A stretch of DNA of 64,000 bases from Agromyces marinus (GTDB taxonomy: Bacteria > Actinomycetota > Actinomycetes > Actinomycetales > Microbacteriaceae): positions 2,356,001 through 2,420,000 of the forward strand of contig NZ_CP087879.1 in assembly GCF_021442325.1 (NCBI RefSeq). Direction: 5' to 3'. The translations under genes and the position numbers were made by a program. Positions 63,799-64,000 of this stretch are shown one piece after another. Each line of letters opens with the position of its first letter. Position 1 is the first letter of the stretch. The notes under the pieces were generated by a model, which was not told the DNA's origin, ran no database searches, and worked only from the letters and a program-made list of their open reading frames with translations.

Positions 63799-64000
63799 AT
63801 GGCTGATCTGCGACTGGAAGAACTGAACGCGACGAACATCGTCGCCGCGAACACGTTGTCGCTGAAGCCCGGGCAGGAGCAGTTCATCGCTCCCATCACG
63901 TACGCGGCCGAGGCCTCGGTCGTCAATCCCGCGACCGCCTGGCAGCGCGTCGCGCTGAACGACGACCGCGTGGTCGGCTTCATCCACGGCAATTTCGACC
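63799..64000 (+). CDS. GNAT-like acetyltransferase, 3' end outside window
   Basis: The first 67 codons are visible (MADLRLEELNATNIVAANTL, then LKPGQEQFIAPITYAAEA, and DDRVVGFIHGNFD). The pattern resembles the N-terminal strands of spermidine-type GNAT N-acetyltransferases, including the strand that ends in V-G-F. The acetyl-CoA-binding motif lies beyond the window, so the assignment is tentative. Divergent from icd. Confidence 0.65.
   Translation, partial: MADLRLEELNATNIVAANTLSLKPGQEQFIAPITYAAEASVVNPATAWQRVALNDDRVVGFIHGNFD

Overview
The window is about 64 kb of very GC-rich, densely packed chromosomal DNA from an actinobacterium, most likely a member of the Microbacteriaceae (an Agromyces/Microbacterium-like lineage). 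This is inferred from the base composition, the fused ispDF gene beside carD, the gpm-senX3-regX3-phoU block, GlnR, MarP-like protease and nitrobindin genes, very short intergenic spaces, and many genes that appear to be transcribed as leaderless mRNAs. I see no rRNA operon, CRISPR array, insertion sequence or prophage; there is one tRNA-Lys gene.

Layout. 1-2.1 kb: truncated NarL-type histidine kinase and its response regulator. 2.1-4.7 kb: ispDF, carD, a small lipoprotein. 4.7-19.6 kb: a phosphate-centred core region holding regX3-senX3, phoU, gpmA, a methyltransferase, ygfZ, nitrobindin, a 38-residue membrane peptide, the nitrogen regulator glnR, ppk, a Nudix/phosphatase fusion and pstSCAB. 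Candidate 11-bp-repeat PHO boxes lie ahead of phoU and pstS. 19.6-26.6 kb: pabC, a possible small structured RNA, tRNA-Lys, an FAD oxidoreductase, an F420-type oxidoreductase, sigK/rskA-like sigma and anti-sigma genes, DedA. 26.8-32.2 kb: MarP-like protease and a galactose locus (galM, DeoR regulator, galT, galK). 32.3-34.7 kb: YbaK-like deacylase, APC permease, gamma carbonic anhydrase. 34.7-38.5 kb: a nonulosonic (sialic-type) acid module: a DUF6716-like glycosyltransferase, a short NeuB, and a NeuA fused to a HAD phosphatase, preceded by a third PHO-box-like site. 38.6-40.0 kb: a secreted two-gene pair whose second member has an aberrant, G-poor composition. 40.2-42.7 kb: folD and glyA behind a ZTP riboswitch. 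42.8-45.8 kb: family-20 hexosaminidase and nagA. 46.1-47.6 kb: an ECF sigma factor fused to a zinc-finger anti-sigma and membrane region. 47.6-52.3 kb: MFS exporter, purU, YrdB, a YhgE-like membrane protein with its divergent TetR repressor. 52.3-60.2 kb: an amino-sugar uptake and catabolism operon (ROK repressor, ABC importer, nagZ-like GH3, ROK kinase, nagB). 60.4-64.0 kb: P-type ATPase, icd and the start of a GNAT gene.

How it fits together. Phosphate sensing (SenX3/RegX3, PhoU), uptake (Pst) and storage (Ppk, Nudix) lie together with GlnR, so nitrogen and phosphate control are adjacent. One-carbon/purine metabolism is represented by folD and glyA (under a ZTP riboswitch), purU, ygfZ and pabC. 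Amino-sugar use is split into two loci (hexosaminidase-nagA, and ABC-nagZ-kinase-nagB), and a half-site matching the ROK operator ahead of the hexosaminidase suggests shared control.

Two window-wide patterns stand out: (i) the 8-mer CGGATGCC is strongly over-represented, forms the stems of at least five terminators and an identical 18-bp palindrome inside three unrelated genes; (ii) eighteen start codons sit 6-8 nt downstream of a TANNNT -10 box. The most interesting candidate system is the compact, possibly phosphate-regulated nonulosonic acid module.
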